Origin: Flavobacteriaceae bacterium
GTDB lineage: Bacteria > Bacteroidota > Bacteroidia > Flavobacteriales > Flavobacteriaceae
Reading direction: 5' to 3'
DNA length: 5,867 nucleotides
Assembly (NCBI GenBank): GCA_008081325.1
Contig: VMCO01000086.1
Span: 1 to 5,867, forward strand
The notes beneath the pieces are model-generated. The model had not been told where the DNA came from. It saw nothing but the letters and a program-made list of their open reading frames with translations, and made no database searches. Below, piece after piece: positions 1-5,867 of the stretch (position 1 is the first letter of the stretch; every line of letters begins with the position of its first letter). Made by a program: the position numbers and the translations under genes.

Positions 1-48
1 TATACAGACGATCTTCCTCTAGCTCAGGGAATTAAATTTGATCTTTAA
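1..48 (+). CDS. Possible 3' end of an unidentified gene (partial)
   Basis: Reading the plus strand from base 1 gives 15 codons, YTDDLPLAQGIKFDL, followed by TAA at 46-48. The other two plus frames hit stops within this stretch as well, so frame alone is weak evidence. The convergent arrangement, with the stop overlapping the stop of the minus-strand regulator (45-47) by two bases, is typical of two genes meeting tail to tail. I do not recognise the protein. With only 15 residues no function can be proposed, and the frame may be fortuitous. Confidence 0.35.
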   Translation, partial: YTDDLPLAQGIKFDL

Positions 49-263
49 TCGATAGGAAGCTTAAATAAATCTTCCACCTTACAACCAAGAGTCTTAGCAA
101 TTTTTAATGCTAAGACTGTAGAGGGAACATAAATGCCATTTTCAATAGCATTTATGCTTTTTCTTGAAACATTTGCGCTTTCTGAAAGCTCTAGCTGGGT
201 CATCCCCACAGATTTTCTTAACTCTTCAAGATTGTTATTCAGATTTTTATGATTCCTTCCCAA
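45..263 (-). CDS. Small XRE-family HTH transcriptional regulator
   Basis: This is a 72-residue protein that is almost entirely one Cro/C1-type helix-turn-helix domain. The N-terminal helix is around residues 11-19 (LEELRKSVG). The HTH core is at residues 22-43, with TQLELSESANVSRKSI and then the typical NAIENG turn. The final segment, LALKIAKTLGCKVEDLF, is characteristic of the small single-domain XRE regulators of the YozG type (about 65-70 residues). It should be a cytosolic DNA-binding protein, probably a dimer, with no sensor domain of its own. It begins 3 nt after the stop of the membrane-protein gene, so the two are surely co-transcribed and probably translationally coupled. No ATG is available before the domain. 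The frame opens with TTG at 261-263. A CTG at 240-242 would give LNNNLEELRK and is an alternative start. Autoregulation through the palindromes at 718-767 is an inference. Confidence 0.88.
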   Translation of the reverse strand: MGRNHKNLNNNLEELRKSVGMTQLELSESANVSRKSINAIENGIYVPSTVLALKIAKTLGCKVEDLFKLPID

Positions 264-266
264 AAT

Positions 267-698
267 TTATTTCTTTTCGTAACTCTCCACTACATCAGTA
301 ATTTCGTCTGGTTGATTCGGATAAACATACCCTGCAATCATCTGGCCAATTCCTATAAACATTACAAGTAAGCCAACTCCAAAAAGTACTCCAGTCCTAA
401 GTCCAAATTCATCTAATGCTGCAAGACCAATTCCTGTGAAAACGGTAACTAAGCCAGTTCGTCTTAAATCTTTATTTGATTTTTTCTCTTTAAAAGATTT
501 TAAAAGATTACTTATTTCTTCACTGTCTTTAACATTTTTTGAAACTTCAATTAAAGCATCATATTTGAATTTTTTGTTTTTTGATTCATAAACAAAAACA
601 ATTAGAACTATAAAAGCTGGTAATAGAATAGCGATAATTGGAATTAAAATGCCAAGTGAATCCATAAATTCTGCAGCTTGATATTGAATAGTAAACAT
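267..698 (-). CDS. DUF6249-like three-helix membrane protein
   Basis: This is a 143-residue protein with three predicted membrane helices: about residues 14-37 (LGILIPIIAILLPAFIVLIV), 81-96 and 102-125. A charged cytosolic linker at 38-80 is rich in Lys and Glu and ends in DLRRTG just before helix 2. An acidic/basic tail follows helix 3. The pattern of an N-terminal helix, a polar linker, a D-L-R-R-x-G step into two glycine-rich helices and a short tail matches my recollection of DUF6249 proteins, whose function is unknown. The frame starts with ATG at 696-698. Met12 (663-665), just before the first helix, is an alternative start. It is the first gene of an operon with the XRE regulator, from the promoter at 727-758. 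Small membrane proteins paired with small XRE regulators are a recurring layout, and a sensor or anti-regulator role is possible but unproven. Confidence 0.75.
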   Translation of the reverse strand: MFTIQYQAAEFMDSLGILIPIIAILLPAFIVLIVFVYESKNKKFKYDALIEVSKNVKDSEEISNLLKSFKEKKSNKDLRRTGLVTVFTGIGLAALDEFGLRTGVLFGVGLLVMFIGIGQMIAGYVYPNQPDEITDVVESYEKK

Positions 699-717
699 AA
701 TATTGTAATTTTTAATT

Positions 718-767
718 AATGTAACGCAAACGTAACATTTTTTTTAATGTTACGCAAAGGTTACATT
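718..767. repeat. Two tandem 22-bp imperfect palindromes (candidate operators)
   Basis: Copy 1 is at 718-739 and copy 2 at 746-767, separated by six T residues (740-745). Each copy reads AATGTWAC, six bases (GCAAAC or GCAAAG), then GTWACATT. Within each copy the half-sites form an imperfect inverted repeat, and they also contain a direct pentamer repeat with 11-bp period (GTAAC twice, GTTAC twice). The two copies also pair with each other. An inner 9-bp stem (731-739 with 746-754) and an outer 8-bp stem (718-725 with 760-767) are perfect, separated by a 5x5 internal bulge. Start-to-start spacing is 28 bp. The copies overlap the -33 and -7 promoter elements on the minus strand, which suggests binding of a repressor, most simply the XRE protein of the same operon. 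I saw no further copy elsewhere in the window. Confidence 0.8.
727..758 (-). promoter_or_regulatory. Bacteroidota-type promoter of the DUF6249/XRE operon
   Basis: Read on the minus strand, TTTG (plus positions 755-758) is followed by exactly 20 nt and then TACGTTTG (727-734). This fits the Bacteroidota consensus of a TTTG -33 element and a TAnnTTTG -7 element spaced about 19-21 nt apart. A transcript would start around 718-723, leaving a leader of about 20-25 nt before the ATG at 698. Both elements lie in the centres of the palindromes at 718-767, so occupancy of those sites would block RNA polymerase. Confidence 0.75.
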
Positions 768-785
768 ATAAATTTTTGTTAAATA

Positions 786-1535
786 TTATTTCTTATCGAT
801 AATTGAGCTTGTTGCTTGCGCTTGAGGAAGCACTAAAATATCAGCAATATTAACATGGCTTGGTCTATTTATGACAAATTCTATAATATCAGCAATGTCT
901 TTCGCTTCAAGTGCTTTGTAGCCTTGATAAACTTTTTCTGCCCTATCAATATCTCCTTTGAAACGCACATTTGAAAAGTCGGTTTCTACAAGCCCAGGGT
1001 TAATTTCAGAGACTTTAATTCCGGTTTTATTAAGATCAATCCTCATGGCTTTTGAAATAGCATTTACCGCATGTTTTGTCGCGCAGTAAATATTACCCTT
1101 TTCATAAACTTCTCTTCCAGCTAGAGAACCAATATTAATTATGTGCCCGTTTTGTTTTTCAATCATTTTTGGCATTAGTACTCTAGATACATATAACAAA
1201 CCTTTCACATTACTATCAAACATATTATCCCAATCATCTAGGGAGCCATCTTGAATTGTATCAAGTCCATGTGCATTTCCAGCATTATTTATAAGAACAT
1301 CAACAGTGTTAAATTCCTTAGGTAGATCCTCTAAAAGTCTATTTACTTCATCTTTATCTGAAACATCAAAGCAGAGTGATAATATTTTTGCAGATTTGGA
1401 AAGTTCCTCAGAAATTTCATCTAATTTATGCTGTCTTCTTCCACATAAAATCAACTGATTTTTTTCATTTGCTAACTTTTTAGCAGCTGCTAATCCAATA
1501 CCACTTGTTGCCCCAGTTATAAGTATAGTTTTCAA
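786..1535 (-). CDS. ydfG: YdfG-like NADP-dependent short-chain dehydrogenase
   Basis: This is a complete 249-residue classical SDR of normal family length. The cofactor motif TGATSGIG is at residues 7-14. CGRR at 31-34 provides the arginines usually linked to NADP preference. NNAG is at 83-86, the structural Asn is N109, and the catalytic Ser/Tyr/Lys are S137, Y150 and K154 in a Y-x-x-x-K arrangement. The C-terminal stretch INPGLVETDFSNVRFKGD, followed by AEKVYQ, resembles E. coli YdfG, an NADP-dependent dehydrogenase of 3-hydroxy acids and serine/allo-threonine. It should be a soluble cytosolic oxidoreductase; the exact substrate cannot be read from sequence. The start is TTG at 1533-1535. 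A TAA lies in frame two codons upstream, and the first beta-strand (KTILITG) begins at residue 2, so no other start is sensible. It is followed after 87 nt by the DUF6249/XRE operon. I found no convincing promoter. Confidence 0.9.
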   Translation of the reverse strand: MKTILITGATSGIGLAAAKKLANEKNQLILCGRRQHKLDEISEELSKSAKILSLCFDVSDKDEVNRLLEDLPKEFNTVDVLINNAGNAHGLDTIQDGSLDDWDNMFDSNVKGLLYVSRVLMPKMIEKQNGHIINIGSLAGREVYEKGNIYCATKHAVNAISKAMRIDLNKTGIKVSEINPGLVETDFSNVRFKGDIDRAEKVYQGYKALEAKDIADIIEFVINRPSHVNIADILVLPQAQATSSIIDKK

Positions 1536-1669
1536 GTCTTAAATTTTAAGTTATTTAAAATGTTAATATTTGGTTAAAAATGATCTTTTTTAACCAAATA
1601 TTAACAGAGATATTTGTAATGATTTGCCATTTTGCAAAACCAATTTTAAAGTTATAATAATTTTTAGTC
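1536..1669. other. Divergent intergenic region between SDR and Bat operon
   Basis: These 134 bases separate the divergently read dehydrogenase and MoxR genes and must hold the promoters for both. The dominant element is the perfect inverted repeat at 1561-1606. No full TTTG/TAnnTTTG promoter pair is visible on either strand. GATATTTG at 1609-1616 (plus) is one base off the -7 consensus but has no TTG at the right distance upstream. Nothing else is recognisable. Confidence 0.6.
1561..1606. repeat. Perfect 20-bp inverted repeat with 6-nt loop
   Basis: The left arm 1561-1580 reads TGTTAATATTTGGTTAAAAA. The right arm 1587-1606 is its exact reverse complement, and the loop 1581-1586 is TGATCT. 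The repeat lies 26 nt upstream of the dehydrogenase start and 64 nt upstream of the MoxR start. Both genes are transcribed away from it, so it is not a simple terminator for either. It could be an operator shared by the two divergent promoters, a hairpin in an untranslated leader, or a small mobile palindrome. Each arm carries GTTAA twice with an 11-bp period. Confidence 0.85.
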
Positions 1670-2665
1670 ATGGAAAACAAAGTTGATATAAAGAAAATTA
1701 ATGAAAAAATAGAGAAAGAAAGTGCTTTCATTGATTTGTTGAGATCAGAGATGAATAAAGTAATCGTTGGTCAAAAAAATATGGTTGATAAACTTTTAAT
1801 AGGTCTTCTTGCAAAAGGCCATATTTTACTTGAAGGAGTTCCTGGATTAGCTAAGACACTTGCAATTAACACATTATCAAAAGCAATTAGCGGAAGTTTT
1901 AGTAGAATTCAATTTACACCGGATCTTCTACCTGCTGATGTAGTTGGAACTCAACTATACAATGTGAAACAATCAAAATTCTCTGTTAAGAAAGGTCCTG
2001 TTTTTGCAAATTTTGTACTTGCAGACGAAATAAATAGAGCGCCGGCTAAGGTACAATCAGCTCTATTAGAAGCAATGCAAGAAAAACAAGTTACAATTGG
2101 AGAAGAAACATTTAAGTTGGAAGAGCCGTTTCTCGTAATGGCTACTCAAAACCCAATTGATCAAGAAGGAACATATCCACTTCCAGAAGCTCAGGTAGAT
2201 AGATTTATGTTAAAAACAGTTATTACATATCCAGATCTAGACGATGAAAAGTTAATTATGCGAGCAAATCTTGAAAATACTTCTAGTAAAGTAAAACCTG
2301 TAGTAACACTTAAAAAAATTATGACTGCGCAAAAAGTTGTAAGAGAAGTTTATATGGATGAAAAAATTGAGTCATACATACTAGATATAATTTTTGCTAC
2401 TAGATTTCCTGAAAAATATAATTTATCAGAACTCAAGCCATTAATATCTTTTGGTGCTTCTCCAAGAGGAAGTATTAACCTTGCGTTGGCTGCAAAATGT
2501 TATGCATTTATAAATCGAAGAGGATTTGTAATCCCAGATGATGTAAGAGCGGTAGTATTCGATGTTTTACAACACAGAATTGGAATTTCTTATGAAGCGG
2601 AAGCTGAAAATATGTCTTCAGTTGATATTATCACAAAAATTGTAAATGAAATAGCTGTTCCATAA
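1670..2665 (+). CDS. moxR: MoxR-family AAA+ ATPase
   Basis: This 331-residue protein has the usual length and all core motifs of MoxR ATPases. Walker A GVPGLAKT is at residues 56-63 and Walker B VLADEINRA at 116-124 (D119, E120). The sensor 1 region MATQNP is at 157-162, the EAQVDRF arginine-finger segment at 173-179 (R178), and sensor 2 SPRGS at 264-268 (R266). A C-terminal helical lid follows. No signal peptide or membrane helix is present, so it is cytosolic and probably hexameric. MoxR proteins act as chaperone-like ATPases that remodel or load partner proteins with VWA domains, and two such partners (DUF58 and BatA) are encoded directly downstream. The ATG at 1670 starts 5' of the conserved region and has no Shine-Dalgarno, as is common in Bacteroidota. 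It is the first gene of the operon, 10 nt before the DUF58 gene. Confidence 0.95.
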   Translation: MENKVDIKKINEKIEKESAFIDLLRSEMNKVIVGQKNMVDKLLIGLLAKGHILLEGVPGLAKTLAINTLSKAISGSFSRIQFTPDLLPADVVGTQLYNVKQSKFSVKKGPVFANFVLADEINRAPAKVQSALLEAMQEKQVTIGEETFKLEEPFLVMATQNPIDQEGTYPLPEAQVDRFMLKTVITYPDLDDEKLIMRANLENTSSKVKPVVTLKKIMTAQKVVREVYMDEKIESYILDIIFATRFPEKYNLSELKPLISFGASPRGSINLALAAKCYAFINRRGFVIPDDVRAVVFDVLQHRIGISYEAEAENMSSVDIITKIVNEIAVP

Positions 2666-2675
2666 ACACTTTACA

Positions 2676-3539
2676 ATGGAAACAAAAGACCTTCTAAAAA
2701 AAGTCAGAAAAATAGAAATCAAAACCAAAAGATTATCTGATCATATCTTTGGTGGCGAGTACCAATCTACATTCAAAGGTAGAGGTATGGCTTTTAGTGA
2801 AGTTAGACAATATCAATTTGGAGATGATGTTAGGGCTATTGACTGGAATGTAACAGCCAGATATAATGATACATTTATTAAAGTATTTGAGGAGGAAAGA
2901 GAGTTAACAATGATGCTAATCATTGATATTTCTGGCTCTAATTTTTTTGGCTCTAATTCTCTTTTTAAAAATGAATATGTGACTGAGTTAGCTGCAACTT
3001 TAGCATTCTCAGCTACTAAAAACAATGACAAAGTTGGTTTAATCTTATTTTCTGATAATGTAGAATTATATATTCCTCCAAAAAAAGGAAAATCTCATGT
3101 TTTAAGAATAATTAGAGAATTACTAGAATTTAAATCAAAGAGTAAAAAGACAGATATTAATGTTCCGTTAAAGTTTGTGTCAAACATTTTAAAAAACAGA
3201 TCTATTGCCTTTATAATTTCAGATTTTATTTCTCAGGATTATTCTAATTCTCTTAAAATATTTTCTTCCAGGCATGACGTGACAGGAATTAGAATATATG
3301 ATAAAAGCGAGGAAATAATTCCAAATTTAGGAGTAATAGATATAAATGATAATGAGACTGGAAAACGAATTACAGTAAATACTGGTTCAAAAAATGTTAG
3401 AATGAAATACTCTGAGTATTATAACTCAAAAAGAAGTGAGTTTATAGAATATTTTAAAAGGTCAGGTTCGGGTATCATTGAATGTAATACACAGGATGAT
3501 TATCAAAAAAAATTATTAAAATATTTCAAGAGTCGATGA
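2676..3539 (+). CDS. DUF58 protein with VWA-like metal site
   Basis: This 287-residue protein has no signal peptide or clear membrane helix and is probably cytosolic. The DUF58 signature is present around residues 34-63: KGRGMAFSEVRQYQFGDD, then VRAIDWNVTAR. A VWA-like fold follows with MIDAS residues D84, S86 and S88 in LIIDISGS, T159 in KKTD, and D183 in FIISDF, so metal binding looks intact. DUF58 proteins are standard partners of MoxR ATPases in bacterial operons. In the Bat locus they are thought to be handled by MoxR and to act near the membrane with the Bat proteins; the biochemical role is not established. The gene begins 10 nt after the MoxR stop and ends in an ATGA overlap with the next gene, indicating coupled translation. 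Confidence 0.92.
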   Translation: METKDLLKKVRKIEIKTKRLSDHIFGGEYQSTFKGRGMAFSEVRQYQFGDDVRAIDWNVTARYNDTFIKVFEEERELTMMLIIDISGSNFFGSNSLFKNEYVTELAATLAFSATKNNDKVGLILFSDNVELYIPPKKGKSHVLRIIRELLEFKSKSKKTDINVPLKFVSNILKNRSIAFIISDFISQDYSNSLKIFSSRHDVTGIRIYDKSEEIIPNLGVIDINDNETGKRITVNTGSKNVRMKYSEYYNSKRSEFIEYFKRSGSGIIECNTQDDYQKKLLKYFKSR

Positions 3540-5167
3540 AACTATTTCTAAATATTTTAATTATCTGCTTTGTCTATTTACAGAGTATTACAACTAATTC
3601 ACAAAGTGTAACTGCTTCTGTTGAATCAGATTCAATATTAATTGGGAAAGAACTAAGTTATACAATTAATGTAAGTCTAGAAAAATCAGAAAATATCATT
3701 TTTCCTGACTCTACTTCTTTTATCCCTTTTGAATTGATTTCAGAAACCAGCATTGATACAACTAAGCAAGAGAATGGATATATATTTTCAAAAAAATACG
3801 AAATCACTTCATTTGATGAAGGAGAATATATTATTCCTAAAATAAAGATTCAAATTGGAGATAAACTATTTTCAACTGACTCTAAAAAAATCACCGTTAA
3901 TTTGGTTGAAGTTGATACTACCAAGCAAGGTCTTTACGATATCAAGCCATCCTTTGATAAATTCTCATCCATTGAAATTTTAAAACTCAGCTTAAAGAAG
4001 AACTATCCTATTATTTTATTTACGGTTTTATTGATTATTAGTCTGCTTTATTTCAGATCAAAAATAGTTGAATTTTTTAACCCCCTTTTAAATATCAAAC
4101 CTGCATTAAGGCCTATAGAATTAATCAAAAAAAGATTGAGTGATTTAGAAAAAATTAATATTGATACAAGTTATGAGATTAAGTTATTTTACTCTGAATT
4201 AACATTTGCACTAAGGTGTTTCTTTGAAAAAGAAGTATATGATAAGGCTTTAGAAAGTACAACTGGTGAGTTGATTTTAAAACTAAACAATCTTAGTGAA
4301 ATAAAATCTTTTGCTATTTCTAAGGATTCCATAAAAATAGTTGAGGATATTTTTCAACGGGCTGACTTGGTTAAATTTGCAAAATTTTTACCCGAAAAAA
4401 GTGTAATACAAAATGATTTAAAGACAATTAATGAAGAGGTAAAACTTTTCTCTGAATTGCTTCCTGAACCTAGTGAAGAAGAAAAACTAAAAAATTTAAA
4501 TTATCAAAAACAAGCAGAGAAGAAGTTGAGAAATGAAAGACTAAAAATTGTTTCAATTTCTACACTTTCTTTGCTTATTATATTGTTTATTTTCTCTGGA
4601 TTTATAAATGGATTTCAATATACTCTTGATAAAATAACATTCGATCATAATTTAAGATTACTAAATAAGAATTGGACAAAATCTGAGTATGGTTCTCCTG
4701 GAATATTTGCTGAAACTCCGGATGCTTTAGTAAGACTAAATATCGATAATGAATTTTTATACAATGATTATAAAATGGACTCCCAATTTTATTTCTCGGA
4801 CTCAAATGAATCTATTGAATTTTTCATCTCAAATTACTCGTCTGAATCGAAGATAGAACCACAAAATTTTCAATTGATTTTAGAGTCAAGCTTAGATGAT
4901 TTAGAGAGTAGAGGGCTTCAAAATATGCTTGTGAAGTATGAGGAATTTGAAACAAAAAATAAGGGCAAAGGTCTTCTTATTTCTGGAACTACAGATTTTA
5001 AAATAAGTGATAAAAAGTATAAATCTGGAAATTATAATGTTATTGGCTTTTTAACAGAAACAGGATTTAAAACAGCAATTCTTTTAACACATGAAAAAAG
5101 ATATGTGAATGAGATTAGAGAAAGAATTATTAACTCAATTGAGGTATTAAAAGAAGAAAAAAAATGA
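3536..5167 (+). CDS. BatD-like membrane protein with extra C-terminal ectodomain
   Basis: This 543-residue protein has five parts. A signal peptide covers about residues 1-23 (LFLNILIICFVYL core). A beta-rich periplasmic region (24-156) has the BatD-like pattern of alternating strands, including SYTINVSL and FDEGEYIIPKIKIQIG. Membrane helix one is at 157-174. A helical cytosolic part (175-336) contains FYSELTFALRCFFEKE at 218-233, ALESTTGE at 238-245 and RADLVKFAKF at 275-284, motifs I associate with the Bacteroidota proteins encoded between DUF58 and BatA. A second helix (337-355) leads to a C-terminal region (about 360-543) predicted to be periplasmic. That region, from SPGIFAETPDALVRL to the end, alternates strands and helices and is vaguely like PsbP/Mog1-type folds; this is a guess. 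The start overlaps the DUF58 stop as ATGA, and the stop overlaps the BatA start as ATGA. It probably anchors the Bat complex in the inner membrane. Confidence 0.8.
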   Translation: MKLFLNILIICFVYLQSITTNSQSVTASVESDSILIGKELSYTINVSLEKSENIIFPDSTSFIPFELISETSIDTTKQENGYIFSKKYEITSFDEGEYIIPKIKIQIGDKLFSTDSKKITVNLVEVDTTKQGLYDIKPSFDKFSSIEILKLSLKKNYPIILFTVLLIISLLYFRSKIVEFFNPLLNIKPALRPIELIKKRLSDLEKINIDTSYEIKLFYSELTFALRCFFEKEVYDKALESTTGELILKLNNLSEIKSFAISKDSIKIVEDIFQRADLVKFAKFLPEKSVIQNDLKTINEEVKLFSELLPEPSEEEKLKNLNYQKQAEKKLRNERLKIVSISTLSLLIILFIFSGFINGFQYTLDKITFDHNLRLLNKNWTKSEYGSPGIFAETPDALVRLNIDNEFLYNDYKMDSQFYFSDSNESIEFFISNYSSESKIEPQNFQLILESSLDDLESRGLQNMLVKYEEFETKNKGKGLLISGTTDFKISDKKYKSGNYNVIGFLTETGFKTAILLTHEKRYVNEIRERIINSIEVLKEEKK

Positions 5168-5867
5168 ATTTAGAATTTTTAAATCCAGAATACTTTATTT
5201 TATTGGTTGTTATACCTTTAGTAGTCTTATGGAATTACCTTAAGCGAGATAATTTAACCAATTCAATTAAATTTTCTAATTCAGAAGCTTTTGGTGATTC
5301 AGGAAAATTCTATTCAAAACTAAAATCAATATTCAAATATTTAAGGTTGATTTCGTTAATTCTTATAGTTACTGCTCTTTCCAGGCCGCAAGTAATTGAT
5401 ACATCAACTAGAGTAAAAACAAATAGCGGTATCGATATAATAATGGCAATTGATGTTTCTGCAAGTATGTTGGCAAAAGATTTAAAACCAAACAGGCTTG
5501 ATGCATTAAAAAATGTAGCAGATGAATTTATTAAAAATAGAATATCAGACAGAATAGGTTTGGTTGAATATGCTGGTGAAAGTTATACAAAAACACCTCT
5601 TACTACTGATAAAAGCATAACCCTAAGATCACTGAGAGATATAAAATATAATAATATTATTGAAGGAGGTACAGCAATTGGAATGGGTCTAGCTACATCC
5701 GTAAATAGAATCAAAGACAGTAAGGCTAAAAGTAAAGTGATTATTCTTTTGACAGATGGAGTAAATAATGCGGGGTTCATTGACCCAATAACGGCAGCTG
5801 AGTTGGCAAAAGAATTTCAGATTAAGATATATTCTATTGGATTAGGAACTAATGGTCTTGCGTTATC
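5164..5867 (+). CDS. batA: BatA, VWA-domain membrane protein (3' end cut off)
   Basis: The window holds the first 234 codons of a protein that usually has about 330 residues, so roughly the last 100 are missing. The N-terminus MNLEFLNPEYFILLVVIPLV is the BatA-type membrane anchor, with helix one at about residues 9-26 and a second helix at about 59-74. The segment between the helices (FSNSEAF and following) is typical of the aerotolerance-regulator N-terminal domain. A VWA domain follows with a complete MIDAS: D97, S99 and S101 in DVSAS, T170 in GGTAIGMGL, and D198 in LLTDG. AGESYTKTPLTTDK and NRIKDSKAKSKVIILLTDG are close to the family consensus. The start ATG overlaps the previous stop (ATGA). 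BatA belongs to the Bat operon first linked to aerotolerance in Bacteroides fragilis. BatB, BatC and others would be expected just beyond the window. Confidence 0.93.
   Translation, partial: MNLEFLNPEYFILLVVIPLVVLWNYLKRDNLTNSIKFSNSEAFGDSGKFYSKLKSIFKYLRLISLILIVTALSRPQVIDTSTRVKTNSGIDIIMAIDVSASMLAKDLKPNRLDALKNVADEFIKNRISDRIGLVEYAGESYTKTPLTTDKSITLRSLRDIKYNNIIEGGTAIGMGLATSVNRIKDSKAKSKVIILLTDGVNNAGFIDPITAAELAKEFQIKIYSIGLGTNGLAL

Noticed and set aside
717..768. Hairpin between the dehydrogenase and the DUF6249 gene as an intrinsic terminator
   Set aside because: On the minus strand no U-tract follows either the inner or the outer stem, and the sequence coincides with a promoter. An operator is the better reading, though partial attenuation cannot be excluded.
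1580..1657. 25-codon plus-strand frame starting in the hairpin loop region (MIFFNQILTEIF...)
   Set aside because: It is very short, has no start signal and follows A+T-rich composition. Its first codons simply translate the right arm of the inverted repeat.
1632..1658. Sigma-70-like TTGCAA and TATAAT (1653-1658) before MoxR
   Set aside because: The spacer is only 15 nt, the -10 would lie 11 nt from the ATG, and Bacteroidota primary sigma factors use a different consensus; likely chance in A+T-rich DNA.
2934..2958. Direct repeat GGCTCTAATT, 15 bp apart, just after the DUF58 metal motif
   Set aside because: It encodes GSN-FF-GSN, which fits the normal loop following the MIDAS serine motif in this family, so a recent duplication is not needed to explain it.
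2813..3031. Minus-strand open frame of 72 codons
   Set aside because: It lies fully inside the DUF58 gene opposite its conserved MIDAS region and shows no recognisable domain; a shadow frame.
4602..4805. Minus-strand open frame of 67 codons
   Set aside because: It lies opposite the C-terminal part of the BatD-like gene, with no family resemblance or independent start signal; a shadow frame.
5583..5780. Minus-strand open frame of 65 codons, hydrophobic
   Set aside because: It lies opposite the highly conserved VWA domain of BatA. Its hydrophobicity arises from the antisense of charged codons.
1..5867. CRISPR array, tRNA, rRNA, insertion sequence or phage genes
   Set aside because: No regularly spaced repeats, no tRNA-like cloverleaf, no transposase or integrase frame and no rRNA-like sequence were seen.

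Overview
The window is A+T-rich bacterial DNA that looks like a member of the Bacteroidota, most likely a flavobacterium-like lineage. Three things support this. The MoxR / DUF58 / BatD-like / BatA gene order is the classical Bat (aerotolerance) arrangement of that phylum. Shine-Dalgarno sequences are largely absent. The one clean promoter in the window is of the Bacteroidota type: a TTTG -33 element, a 20-nt spacer and a TACGTTTG -7 element. The species cannot be named from the sequence.

Left part (1-1535), minus strand. A short plus-strand reading frame enters from the left edge and stops at 46-48, probably the last codons of an unidentified gene. Its stop overlaps the stop of a small XRE-family helix-turn-helix regulator (45-263). 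That regulator lies 3 nt downstream of a three-helix membrane protein resembling DUF6249 (267-698), so the two form a two-gene operon. The 87-nt gap upstream of the operon holds two tandem imperfect 22-bp palindromes. Their centres coincide with the -33 and -7 elements of the promoter, as expected for an autoregulated operator. Next comes a complete short-chain dehydrogenase closely resembling E. coli YdfG (786-1535), which starts with TTG.

Middle (1536-1669). This is the divergent intergenic region between the dehydrogenase and the Bat operon. It contains a perfect 20-bp inverted repeat with a 6-nt loop. Because both flanking genes point away from it, it cannot be an ordinary terminator for either.

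Right part (1670-5867), plus strand. A tightly packed operon contains a MoxR AAA+ ATPase, a DUF58 protein with a von Willebrand A-like metal site, a large BatD-like membrane protein with an extra C-terminal ectodomain, and the first 234 codons of BatA. BatA is cut by the window edge. The spacing is 10 nt, then two ATGA stop/start overlaps. By family knowledge, MoxR ATPases act as chaperone-like partners of VWA proteins. The operon probably builds or remodels an envelope complex linked to stress tolerance, but its molecular substrate is not established. The most interesting material is the regulatory DNA (718-767 and 1561-1606) and the C-terminal domain of the BatD-like protein.
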